Assembly: GCA_902463265.1 (NCBI GenBank)
Contig: CABQEV010000002.1
Span: 186,001 to 250,000 of the forward strand
Direction: 5' to 3'
Length of the DNA: 64,000 nucleotides
Source: UMGS1889 sp900556055
Lineage (GTDB): Bacteria > Bacillota > Clostridia > Oscillospirales > Ruminococcaceae
Shown: piece after piece, positions 1 to 8,250 of the stretch
How positions within the stretch are numbered: position 1 is the first letter of the stretch
Layout: each line of letters begins with the position of its first letter
Notes under the pieces: model-generated
Database searches by the model: none
Told to the model about the DNA's origin: nothing
Seen by the model: the letters and a program-made list of their open reading frames with translations, nothing else
Program-made: the position numbers and the translations under genes

Positions 1-19
1 CAAATACTGAACAAATAAC

Positions 20-48
20 TTGACATAAACCGCATCAAGGAATATAAT
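20..48 (+). promoter_or_regulatory. Sigma-A promoter of the SGNH hydrolase/rodA operon
   Basis: TTGACA at 20-25 and TATAAT at 43-48 are separated by exactly 17 bases, a perfect housekeeping consensus. It lies 31 bases before the GTG start of the esterase gene. Confidence 0.85.
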
Positions 49-78
49 AATAGTATATAAAATTATGAGCGAAACAGG

Positions 79-942
79 GTGAAAACTTTGAAAATATCAG
101 CCGTACTGACAGCTGCCGTTATTTCAGCAGCAATGCTTTGTCCCGCATTTGCAGCCGATGCAAATGCAGCACAGAAAAATACTGAAGATAAGCCTGTCTA
201 TGCAGCATTGGGCGACAGCATCGCATACGGCTACGGACTGGACGACAGGGCGGATTCATATGCCGCGCTGACAGCAAAAGCCCTGAATGCCGATGAGTAT
301 TATGACCTCACTCAATGCGGAGCTGATGCTGCCGATGTGATAAAGATAGTGTCCGATAATTCGGACAAGATAGCACAGGCTGATGTGATAACTCTTTCTG
401 TCGGAGCAAACAGTCTCTTTATACCGTTCCTGCGCACGGCAGCGGAATATGCGGGAGTCGATTTCCCTGATACAGAGGTCTCAGCGGACAAGCTTGCAGA
501 TTCCATAACTCCCGAAGTTGTTCTGCTGCTCTACCTTGCTTATTCAAACAAAAAATCTCCCGAAACAGCGGCACTCAATAAGGAATTTAAGACATTTACC
601 GCTGACTGGAATACGCTGATAGATGATATACGTGAGATAAACCCGGATGCTGAGCTTGTTGTAACAAGCTATTTCAATCCATACCGCCATTGGAATTTCA
701 AGCGGCTCGGAATACATATGGGCGATATAGTTCAGACATATATCGACAAGATGAACAGATTTATTGATGTAAGCTGTGCAAAACGCTATCTTATCGCCGA
801 TATATCCGATGTAGGAAAAGACAATTTCCCTGATATAATACATTTTGAGAATAACAAATTTGATCCGCATCCCGATGCGGACGGACACAGGATAATAGCA
901 GATGCGGTAGTATCCGTACTGAAAACAAGGAGAAGCTTGTGA
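79..942 (+). CDS. Secreted SGNH/GDSL-family esterase
   Basis: A 287-residue protein starting at GTG. The first ~25 residues form a signal peptide (KTLK, hydrophobic core, then AFA-AD), so it is exported. The GDSI block (ALGDSIAYGYG, residues ~43-53) carries the nucleophilic Ser, and DPHPDADGH near the C-terminus supplies the Asp/His pair typical of SGNH hydrolases. Such enzymes deacylate lipids, polysaccharides or peptidoglycan; the substrate cannot be read here. Its stop overlaps the next GTG start (GTGA), so it is translationally coupled to a SEDS cell-wall protein, which makes an envelope role plausible. TTG at 88 is a possible alternative start. Confidence 0.85.
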   Translation: MKTLKISAVLTAAVISAAMLCPAFAADANAAQKNTEDKPVYAALGDSIAYGYGLDDRADSYAALTAKALNADEYYDLTQCGADAADVIKIVSDNSDKIAQADVITLSVGANSLFIPFLRTAAEYAGVDFPDTEVSADKLADSITPEVVLLLYLAYSNKKSPETAALNKEFKTFTADWNTLIDDIREINPDAELVVTSYFNPYRHWNFKRLGIHMGDIVQTYIDKMNRFIDVSCAKRYLIADISDVGKDNFPDIIHFENNKFDPHPDADGHRIIADAVVSVLKTRRSL

Positions 943-2069
943 AAACAATATTAAATTATATTCATCAATATTTCAGAAAACTGGATAAACAGCTTCTGCT
1001 TGCGGTCCTGCTCGTTTCGGCATACGGAACGGTTCTGCTGTATTCTATGAGCTGTGCGGATATTATTGATGTTTCTTATGTAGGCACACAGATAAAAGGT
1101 ATAATTCTTGGTGCATTTGCCGCACTTGTTCTGTCCTCGATAGACTATCATTTTTATGCGAAGCTGTGGTTTCTGTATGTTCCGGTGACGCTCGGAATGG
1201 TACTTCTGACGTTTACAAGCCTTGGATTTCAGCCCGAGGGAACTGACGACAGAGCGTGGATCGACCTCGGATTTACAACGTTACAGCCTTCGGAATTCCT
1301 GAAGCTTGCGTTTATTCTGTCGTTTGCCTATCATCTGTCTAAAGTTGAGGAGAACATGAACAGCCTTTTGAATGTCGCACTGCTGTGTCTGCATGGCGCA
1401 GTTCCTGTTCTGCTCATCTCAAAGCAGGGCGATGACGGAACTGCCATAGTCTTTCTGGTGATATTTGCGGCAATGCTTTTTGCAGCAGGCATATCGTGGA
1501 AATATATCCTCTGTGCGGCGATCGCAGCACCGTTTGCCGGATGGTTCATATGGAATTATGTCATGCAGGATCATCACAGGCAGCGTTTCCTTGTACTTTT
1601 TTCAGATGATCCCGACCCTACAATATTCTATCATCAGAAGGTCGGACTTATTGCGCTCGGCTCAGGACAGCTTTTCGGCAAAGGACTTTTCGGCGGCGAT
1701 TACAGCTATGTTCCGAAGGTACACAATGATTTTATCTTTTCATATGTAGGTCAGTCCTGCGGATTTATCGGCTGTGTTGCACTTGTCGCAGTATTGTCAT
1801 ATATATGCATAAAAACAGTTGCGGACAGCCGCATAGCAAAAGATACTCTCGGACGGAATATCTGCATAGGCGTGTTTGGAATGATGTTTGCGCACTGCAC
1901 AATGAATATAGGAATGGTGCTTGCGGTAATGCCGGTTATCGGCGTGCCTCTGCCGTTTATGAGCGCAGGCGGAACAGCTATGCTGAGCATGTATATAGCG
2001 ATAGGCATGGTAATGAGTGTATATTCACATTCGGAAAAGAATTACCGTGTGTTCTATGATGCAAACTAA
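939..2069 (+). CDS. rodA: SEDS-family cell-wall polymerase (RodA/FtsW/SpoVE type)
   Basis: A polytopic membrane protein of 376 residues with about ten hydrophobic segments. Family blocks are visible: QPSEFLKLAFIL (residues ~110-121), the YHQKVGLIALGSGQLFGKGL region with the conserved Gly-rich loop, HNDFIFSYVGQ (H-x-DFIF-x-xxxE/Q), and GVPLPFMSAGGTAML near the C-terminus. SEDS proteins are peptidoglycan glycosyltransferases acting with a class B PBP in elongation, division or sporulation. None of the three subtypes is proven; the length and lack of extensions favour RodA. It starts at a GTG overlapping the esterase stop. Confidence 0.85.
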   Translation: MKTILNYIHQYFRKLDKQLLLAVLLVSAYGTVLLYSMSCADIIDVSYVGTQIKGIILGAFAALVLSSIDYHFYAKLWFLYVPVTLGMVLLTFTSLGFQPEGTDDRAWIDLGFTTLQPSEFLKLAFILSFAYHLSKVEENMNSLLNVALLCLHGAVPVLLISKQGDDGTAIVFLVIFAAMLFAAGISWKYILCAAIAAPFAGWFIWNYVMQDHHRQRFLVLFSDDPDPTIFYHQKVGLIALGSGQLFGKGLFGGDYSYVPKVHNDFIFSYVGQSCGFIGCVALVAVLSYICIKTVADSRIAKDTLGRNICIGVFGMMFAHCTMNIGMVLAVMPVIGVPLPFMSAGGTAMLSMYIAIGMVMSVYSHSEKNYRVFYDAN

Positions 2070-2123
2070 GAAATAGAAATTATTATATTTCTTAATATAA
2101 AAAATATAAAAGGAGAAGATACA

Positions 2124-3368
2124 ATGAGTAACTTCAGAGAAACACTTGAGAAGCTTTACGGTGCAGATGCAGTTGAAGCGCAGCTTGAAAGATACGAAAA
2201 GGCTGAGAAAGGCTTTGCTGAAACATTCGGAGTTTCGATACAGCCTATGATCTTTTCTGCATCGGGAAGAACTGAGGTCGGCGGAAATCACACTGACCAT
2301 AACAGAGGAAAGGTGCTTGCGGCGGCTGTCGGACTTGATGTTATTGCCTATGTTATCCCGACAAATGATCCGATGATATCAGTAAAATCCGAGGGATTTC
2401 CCCGTGACGATGTAAAGACAGATATCCTCGAACCTGTTGAATCCGAGAAGAATACATCAGCGGCTCTTATAAGAGGTGTTGCGGCAGGATTTGTAAAGAA
2501 TGGCTATAAGATCGGCGGATTTGAAGCATATACGACATCAAACGTGCTAAAAGGCTCGGGAATATCCTCATCTGCTGCATTTGAAGTGCTTATCGGAACA
2601 ATTCTTTCCCATCTCTACAATGAAGGCGAGGTATCCGCTGTAAAGATCGCACAGATAGCTCAGTATGCAGAGAACGTTTTCTTCGGAAAGCCTTCGGGAC
2701 TTATGGATCAGATGGCATCTTCTGTCGGTGGATTTATCACTATCGACTTTAAGGATACCGAAAATCCTGTTATTGAATCTCTTGCGTTTGATTTTGCAAA
2801 GAGCGGTTACAGCCTTTGCATCGTTGATACAAAGGGCAACCATGCTGACCTTACTCCCGAATATGCTGCGATACCTGCTGAGATGAAATCCGTTGCAAAG
2901 TATTTCGGAAAGAATGAGCTTCGTGACATCACAAAGGAAGATGTATGGAAGAATGCTGCTGATATCCGTGAAAAGCTCGGCGACAGAGCATTCCTGAGAG
3001 CTATGCATTTCTTTGATGAAAACGACAGGGTTGACCGTGAGGCAGCAGCTCTTAAAGCAGGGGACATCAATGCATTTTTCAAGGAAGTAAATGCAAGCGG
3101 CAACAGCTCATACAAGTACCTCCAGAATATTTTTGCTCCTAAAAATCCTGCCGAGCAGGGACTTGCTTCGGGACTTTATGCTGCTGAGCAGATACTTGAC
3201 GGACGGGGCGCATGCAGAGTTCACGGCGGAGGCTTTGCAGGCACCATTCAGGCGTTTGTACCCAATGACAAGCTTGACGACTTTACAGCTGCTATGGAAA
3301 ATCTCTTCGGAAAGGGCAGTTGCCATAAGCTTCACATTCGTCCTTGCGGAGGTGTAAAAGTCAAGTAA
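2124..3368 (+). CDS. galK: Galactokinase
   Basis: A GHMP-family kinase of 414 residues, phosphorylating galactose at C1 with ATP (Leloir pathway). The N-terminal galactokinase signature is present as SGRTEVGGNHTDHNRG (~46-61), the ATP loop as LKGSGISSSAAFE, the catalytic Asp in GLMDQMASS, and the C-terminal GHMP motif as VHGGGFAGT. It has a strong AAAGGAGAAG ribosome site. No galT or galE lies nearby; it is a single gene ending at a bidirectional terminator. It is slightly longer than typical galactokinases, with an N-terminal helical stretch. Confidence 0.92.
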   Translation: MSNFRETLEKLYGADAVEAQLERYEKAEKGFAETFGVSIQPMIFSASGRTEVGGNHTDHNRGKVLAAAVGLDVIAYVIPTNDPMISVKSEGFPRDDVKTDILEPVESEKNTSAALIRGVAAGFVKNGYKIGGFEAYTTSNVLKGSGISSSAAFEVLIGTILSHLYNEGEVSAVKIAQIAQYAENVFFGKPSGLMDQMASSVGGFITIDFKDTENPVIESLAFDFAKSGYSLCIVDTKGNHADLTPEYAAIPAEMKSVAKYFGKNELRDITKEDVWKNAADIREKLGDRAFLRAMHFFDENDRVDREAAALKAGDINAFFKEVNASGNSSYKYLQNIFAPKNPAEQGLASGLYAAEQILDGRGACRVHGGGFAGTIQAFVPNDKLDDFTAAMENLFGKGSCHKLHIRPCGGVKVK

Positions 3369-3408
3369 ATACGACGTTTTCCGACAATTTATAATTTGAT
3401 GATACATA

Positions 3409-3456
3409 AAAAATCAGAGTATGTAAAGTTTAATCACTTTACATACTCTGATTTTT
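3409..3456. terminator. Bidirectional intrinsic terminator between galK and the VWA gene
   Basis: A perfect 20-bp inverted repeat begins AAAAATCAGAG and ends CTCTGATTTTT, with an 8-base loop. A- and T-runs on both sides let it end galK on + and the VWA lipoprotein gene on -. Confidence 0.9.
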
Positions 3457-3480
3457 GTTTATATCTGCCGAAAAAGGAAA

Positions 3481-5133
3481 TCATCCTATTTCTGAAATGG
3501 AAACAAGCTCTTTGAACTCTTCTTTGTACTTATCCCCCGATATATTTGACTTATCCAGAAGCTCATATATCTGCTTTGCGGACGATGTTCCCGAGTAACT
3601 GCTGTCCCTTAGAAGCATTCCGAATTCTGCGACTGCTGCCGCAAAATTGAAATCAGCTGACGGGGACTCTGTATAGTCTGCATTATAAACGGGATGAGAT
3701 ATAAGCTTACTCGTGTCACCGTCGGGATCTTTATATCTGATATTGACTGTAAGAAGTTCATCTGTCAGAACGGGTTCGCTTGTTTTTGCTTCAGTCTCGG
3801 CGGGCTGATATTTCAGTTCGGGAACTCCGCCCATATTGAAATCGGAATCGGCGGGGACTATCTCATAAAGTGCTGTTACGGTATGACCTGCGCCCACTTC
3901 GCCTGCGTCCTTTTTATCATCATTGAAATCCTCGGGGGCAAGCGCACGGTTCTCATATCCGATAAGACGGTATCCGCGGACGTTTGCGGGATTGAATTCA
4001 AGCTGGAATTTTACGTCCTTTGCAACGGTAACGAGTGTTGCATTCAGTTCCTCAACAAGCACTTTTTCGGCTTCATCGATTGAATCTATATATGAATAGC
4101 TGCCGTTTCCGTTGTCTGCGAGGGCTTCAAGGCGGTTATCCTTGTAATTTCCCGTACCAAATCCGAGAACTGAAAGGAAAACCCCGCTTTCTCTTTCTTT
4201 TTCGATAAGCTCGGTAAGCTCGTCAACGCTGGATAATCCGACATTCAGATCGCCGTCGGTTGCGAGGATCACACGGTTAATGCCGCCGTCTATGTAATAT
4301 TTCTCTGTGATCTCATATGCAGTTATAATGCCTGCTGCGCCTGCCGTTGCACCGCCTGCTTCAAGATCGAATATCGCTTCGCATATCTGACGGGTCTTAT
4401 TGCCCGAAACGCCTTCAAGGACAACTTCATCAGCACCTGCATATGTTACTATCGACACCCTGTCGTTTTCGGTCAATCCCTCTGCAAGGAGAGAGAACGC
4501 CTGCTGAACAAGCGGCAGCTTATCGTTTGAATACATTGAGCCGCTGACATCAAGCAGGAATACGATATTTGATCCGGGACGCTCTTCTTCAATATCATTT
4601 GCCTTGATGCCGACCGATAGGAGCTTTGTTTCACTGTTCCATGGGCAGTCGGAAAGCTCCGTTGTCACTGAGAAAGGTGTTCCGTCGTCCGAATTCGGGT
4701 AATCATACGAGAAATAGTTTATCATTTCTTCTATGCGGACTGCTGACGGCTCGACGTATCCGTATTCCCTTATCATTCTTCTTAGACGGGTATATGACGC
4801 TGTATCGACATCTGCGGAGAAGGTAGAAAGCGGTTCATCTTTGACCGAAACATAACCGCTTTCGGTTATTTCAGTATATTCTTCGGAATTGTCGTCGATC
4901 TCGGGCGAATATGAGGGAGCGGTTTCATCGGTCATTTCTTCAATGGAAGCATAATTTTCACCTGCTTCGTTTTTGACTGTTTCATGATATGTCTGTGCAG
5001 CTGTTGTCTGATGAAAAAATTGTTCATCGGTGCTTGCGCCTGATGTATCGTTTGGCTGTGCGCTTGAGCATGATGATAACACACACGCTGTAAGTGCTGA
5101 CGCTGATAAAACTGCTAAAAATCTGTTTTTCAT
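3481..5133 (-). CDS. von Willebrand factor A domain lipoprotein (YfbK-like)
   Basis: A 550-residue surface protein from the ATG at 5133, chosen because AAAGGACG sits ~8 bases upstream; the ATG 18 bases earlier overlaps that site. A lipobox (VLSSC, Cys ~22) predicts lipidation after export. After a low-complexity acidic linker comes the VWF N-terminal region (SYTRLRRMIREYGYVEPSAVRIEEMINYF) and a VWA domain with a complete MIDAS, LLDVSGSMYS. The C-terminal part matches the DUF3520-type extension of YfbK proteins. It follows an ECF sigma/anti-sigma pair on the same strand and is probably in that regulon. The ligand is unknown. Confidence 0.85.
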   Translation of the reverse strand: MKNRFLAVLSASALTACVLSSCSSAQPNDTSGASTDEQFFHQTTAAQTYHETVKNEAGENYASIEEMTDETAPSYSPEIDDNSEEYTEITESGYVSVKDEPLSTFSADVDTASYTRLRRMIREYGYVEPSAVRIEEMINYFSYDYPNSDDGTPFSVTTELSDCPWNSETKLLSVGIKANDIEEERPGSNIVFLLDVSGSMYSNDKLPLVQQAFSLLAEGLTENDRVSIVTYAGADEVVLEGVSGNKTRQICEAIFDLEAGGATAGAAGIITAYEITEKYYIDGGINRVILATDGDLNVGLSSVDELTELIEKERESGVFLSVLGFGTGNYKDNRLEALADNGNGSYSYIDSIDEAEKVLVEELNATLVTVAKDVKFQLEFNPANVRGYRLIGYENRALAPEDFNDDKKDAGEVGAGHTVTALYEIVPADSDFNMGGVPELKYQPAETEAKTSEPVLTDELLTVNIRYKDPDGDTSKLISHPVYNADYTESPSADFNFAAAVAEFGMLLRDSSYSGTSSAKQIYELLDKSNISGDKYKEEFKELVSISEIG

Positions 5134-5193
5134 AAATATCCGTCCTTTCATAAATGAAAAATATATTTAATATCCAATTTCTGTTTTTATACT

Positions 5194-6105
5194 TTAATTT
5201 ATATTAATGATACTGTACACATCTTCTGTTCGGGCGATCTCCATTCTGTCGTAGAAATAGTCATCATCTCCGAACGGAGCGCATTCAAGATATCCTGTTT
5301 CAAGCTCGTTCAGCTTTTTCCAGCCGTTATGGAATACTGCATATCCGTCGGCTGTTGTTTCGATCTGCGGGGCAGAGGGGAATACTATTTTTATGCCGTC
5401 AGATGTTTCACGTATCGGCAGGATATATTCATGTTCCTCTTTGAGTGCATATGCCGTTGATGACAGTGTGTCGTTTTCGCCGTTTCCCAAGGGAGTTTCA
5501 ACAGTGATGATGTTATTTGTTAAAACGCTCATAAGCTCATATTTTACGGCATTTTCTGTTCTTGAATATTCTGCCTTTGTGACCTTAACATCAATGAAAT
5601 ATTCCGTTTCGGCAAGAACGCTCTCCTCTGAAAAAAGTGCGGTGTTTTGGTATGTTATGTCGGGGATATCGGACAATGCATCGGATCTCGGTATATCAAG
5701 CTCGCTGTAAGCGATCCTTTCGGGGACGCTTATATATGCTTCTTCGTCAGATGCCGATGCGAAGTTATCCGCAGCTTCCTCTTCATCATATGATGGGATC
5801 TCTTCGGCTTCCTGATCGCTCTTTATCATCGTATCTGCCGGATTCATGCTTGATGCTGAACCGTTTGAGATGCTGATATTGCTTGATGTGAATGAAATGC
5901 CTGCGGGAATGAGAATTGCTGCGAGTGCCGCCGCCCATATTATCTTTGCGGGCTGTATCCTGCGGGAAATACGTATCTTTTCGGTTTTCGGACGTTCGGG
6001 AAGATTGGATTCTATGCGCTCCCAAAGCCTATCCATATCGGGTGCAGACCGTGAAAGCCCGTTAAGATATTCGGTTTTAAGCTTCTTCTCAAATGAATCT
6101 TTCAT
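5194..6105 (-). CDS. Membrane-anchored anti-sigma-factor-like protein
   Basis: A 303-residue protein with a charged cytosolic N-terminus (~50 residues, including SAPDMDRLWERIESNL), one membrane segment (~52-68, IIWAAALAAILIPAGI) and a long extracytoplasmic part. Its start overlaps the end of the ECF sigma gene by 17 bases, the classic sigma/anti-sigma arrangement. I infer that the N-terminus sequesters the sigma factor and the external domain senses an unknown signal. No canonical zinc-binding HxxxCxxC anti-sigma motif is present, so the assignment rests on topology and position. Confidence 0.65.
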   Translation of the reverse strand: MKDSFEKKLKTEYLNGLSRSAPDMDRLWERIESNLPERPKTEKIRISRRIQPAKIIWAAALAAILIPAGISFTSSNISISNGSASSMNPADTMIKSDQEAEEIPSYDEEEAADNFASASDEEAYISVPERIAYSELDIPRSDALSDIPDITYQNTALFSEESVLAETEYFIDVKVTKAEYSRTENAVKYELMSVLTNNIITVETPLGNGENDTLSSTAYALKEEHEYILPIRETSDGIKIVFPSAPQIETTADGYAVFHNGWKKLNELETGYLECAPFGDDDYFYDRMEIARTEDVYSIININ

Positions 6106-6637
6106 CGGGTATGCACCTCCTTAGTTTTTCTATTGCTTTTCGGTATTTCCATGAAACTGTGCCCTGCGGTTTTTTCAGTATTTTCGCTATTTCCGCAAAG
6201 GTGAGTTCTGCGGCGAATTTCAGATGTATTATCTCTCTTTCCGTATCTTCGAGGATATTCAGCGCTTCGGAAAGAGATACCTTTTCGGTGATGCTTTCTT
6301 CAAGCTTTTCGCCTGACGGTGTTTCATTCAGACAGCTTTCGTCATCATCGTCGGCGGGAAGCTCACGGCTTTTTCGCCTGAGAAAATCTATCGCCATATT
6401 CCGGGCAATGACAGTCAGCCATCGCCTGTGACCTTTGCCGCCTGCATATGTATCGGCTATCGACCATAGCCGGATAAAGAAGTCAGAAGTTACGTCCTCG
6501 GCATCGTGAGGAGATTTTACAACATTCATGACCGTGCCGTAGATAAGCCTGCCATATTCCTCGTAAATGTCCTTCAGACCCGATCTTTCGCCGCATAATA
6601 TGCGTTCGATGCAGTCTTCAAACTGTCTGTCGTTCAA
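6089..6637 (-). CDS. ECF-type RNA polymerase sigma factor
   Basis: A 182-residue sigma-70 family protein lacking regions 1 and 3. Region 2 is seen in PHDAEDVTSDFFIRLW (~43-58) and region 4 HTH in LTFAEIAKILKKPQGTVSWKYRKAIEKLR at the C-terminus. It is first in a minus-strand set with an anti-sigma-like protein and a VWA lipoprotein, so it probably drives an envelope or adhesion response. The GAGGTG ribosome site lies just before the start. Confidence 0.9.
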   Translation of the reverse strand: MNDRQFEDCIERILCGERSGLKDIYEEYGRLIYGTVMNVVKSPHDAEDVTSDFFIRLWSIADTYAGGKGHRRWLTVIARNMAIDFLRRKSRELPADDDDESCLNETPSGEKLEESITEKVSLSEALNILEDTEREIIHLKFAAELTFAEIAKILKKPQGTVSWKYRKAIEKLRRCIPDERFI

Positions 6638-6925
6638 GTTTTTTCACCTCGCTTTCATTATAGATACGAACGGGAAGGGGAATATTTATGGTGATTTTTA
6701 AAATTTTTTTGTGATTTTCGGAAATATTCAGGAGATTTTCAGCGAATGAACACAATCAAGGTATACAATAAATAAAGCAGCGGGGGCAGTATATCCCCGT
6801 GACGGACACACTGCGGCAGGGCGGAACATCGGTTACATATGAAAAAAATGCCGCAGATATCACATTGCGGCGGTCAGCAAAAAAGGCTTCTCATTCCGCA
6901 AAGTGAAATTATAAAAAATATACTA
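6638..6925. other. Non-coding interval with competing hairpins
   Basis: No convincing gene is present. CGGGG at 6781-6785 pairs with CCCCG at 6795-6799. TGCCGCAG at 6849-6856 can pair either with CTGCGGCA at 6811-6818 or with TGCGGC at 6866-6871. On the minus strand the latter hairpin is followed by seven T residues, like an intrinsic terminator, yet no minus-strand gene lies upstream. The function is unassigned. Confidence 0.4.
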
Positions 6926-6954
6926 TTGAATATGTCGGAAAGATGTGATATAAT
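6926..6954 (+). promoter_or_regulatory. Sigma-A promoter of the RING/zinc-ribbon gene
   Basis: TTGAAT (6926-6931), a 17-base spacer and TATAAT (6949-6954) stand 36 bases before the chosen ATG. Confidence 0.75.
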
Positions 6955-6989
6955 AATTTATCCGATGATTGAAAGGAATGGTCATTGAT

Positions 6990-7982
6990 ATGGCTGATTA
7001 TAAAGGAGCAAAATGCATTTCCTGCGGACAGGTGTTCAAGGACGGCGACGATATCGTAGTATGCCCCGAATGCGGAACACCGTATCACAGAGAATGCTAT
7101 GAAAAGGAAGGAAAGTGCATAAACACCGAACTTCACGCAAACGGCGGCAGCTGGCATTCCGATGTCAAGGCGGCTGACGGATATGTCCACACAGGCGACG
7201 GAAAGGTGATATGCCCTGTATGCGGCGGGGAAAACGACGAAAGAGCACCGTTCTGCACACGCTGCGGACACCCTCTCGGAATTGCATCGCAGGTGAAGGA
7301 CGAGGAATATTCACGTCCCGGAACAGATCCCGATGATATGACGGGGAATCTCAGCGGCTCAGATCTTGCGGCATTTATGATAAATTATTCCGATCCTCTC
7401 TGCGGATACGATCCCAATGAGAAATTCGGAGATACAAGAGTCTGTGAAATGGCTGATTATATCGGCTCGAACACGCAGTATTATCTGCCTGTTTTCAAGC
7501 ATTTCAAGCTGACGGGAAGAAAACTCAGCTTCAATCTTGCGGCTATGGTCGCTCCCGAGCTGTATTTTGCAAACAGAAAGATGCTCCTGCCTGCGATATT
7601 CTGCCTTTTCATGAGATTTTTCCTGAATATCCCCGATTATATCGCCATGGGCGCAAGCAAGACGGTATATCTCGGATTTCTTTCGGATATCGCTTCACGG
7701 TTTGATACTATGAGTGTGGCATTTCAGATACTTTCGGCTATGTTCTCGGTTCTCAGCATCGCATTTATGATGGGCACATGCTGTCTGGCAAACTGGCTTT
7801 ACTACCGCAAGGTGCTGAAAGCTGTCCCGAAGATCAGAAAGAACACGCCTCCGCAGTATCTCAGAAACACGCTTTCTTCAAAGGGCGGCACATCTCCGCT
7901 GGCTATGAGCCTCATGATCGTGCTGGTGGTCGGCATAGTTTTCGGATTCAGTGCGTATTTTACAGCCGTTTCCGCAGGATAA
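6990..7982 (+). CDS. RING-like/zinc-ribbon membrane protein
   Basis: A 330-residue protein starting at ATG 6990, 12 bases after GAAAGGA; upstream TTG and ATG codons sit on or too near that site. The N-terminus has a prokaryotic RING-like module (CISCGQVFKDGD, then CPECGTPYHRECY, residues ~10-40). A zinc ribbon follows (CPVCGGENDERAPFCTRCGHPL, ~75-95 on either side of the hinge). The C-terminal half has about three hydrophobic segments resembling DUF2628-type membrane domains. Prokaryotic RING proteins are poorly characterised; binding of a protein partner at the membrane is an inference. It is a single gene with its own promoter and terminator. Confidence 0.6.
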   Translation: MADYKGAKCISCGQVFKDGDDIVVCPECGTPYHRECYEKEGKCINTELHANGGSWHSDVKAADGYVHTGDGKVICPVCGGENDERAPFCTRCGHPLGIASQVKDEEYSRPGTDPDDMTGNLSGSDLAAFMINYSDPLCGYDPNEKFGDTRVCEMADYIGSNTQYYLPVFKHFKLTGRKLSFNLAAMVAPELYFANRKMLLPAIFCLFMRFFLNIPDYIAMGASKTVYLGFLSDIASRFDTMSVAFQILSAMFSVLSIAFMMGTCCLANWLYYRKVLKAVPKIRKNTPPQYLRNTLSSKGGTSPLAMSLMIVLVVGIVFGFSAYFTAVSAG

Positions 7983-7995
7983 CACAGTCTTTTCG

Positions 7996-8024
7996 GACCC
8001 GCAGATATCTGCGGGTCTTTTTTT
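7996..8024 (+). terminator. Intrinsic terminator
   Basis: GACCCGCAGAT/ATCTGCGGGTC is a perfect 22-bp palindrome followed by seven T residues, 13 bases after the preceding stop. Confidence 0.92.
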
Positions 8025-8154
8025 ATGAAATGCTATTTTACTTAAAAGCAGTATAACATAAATGTGATATTTCGTCAATAATTATCTTTATTTTATCGAA
8101 TATATCCTCGGATATATCGCTGAAAAATTATCCATAAAAACCTGAAATTCGTTC

Positions 8155-8183
8155 TTGACAATTAAAATTGTATATAGTATAAT
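8155..8183 (+). promoter_or_regulatory. Consensus sigma-A promoter of uvrA
   Basis: TTGACA (8155-8160) and TATAAT (8178-8183) with a 17-base spacer exactly match consensus. Confidence 0.9.
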
Positions 8184-8200
8184 TAGCATATGAGATTTAC

Positions 8201-8214
8201 GAAACAAACGTTTT
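8201..8214 (+). promoter_or_regulatory. Candidate LexA (SOS) operator of uvrA
   Basis: GAAACAAACGTTTT, 17 bases after the -10, matches 11 of 14 positions of the Gram-positive LexA/DinR box CGAACRNRYGTTYC and keeps the AAC-N4-GTT core. uvrA is a classic SOS gene. A similar site stands before radC-uvrB. Confidence 0.5.
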
Positions 8215-8250
8215 CAAAGAAAAGGAAAGAATGTTCAGAAAGGGATTTTT

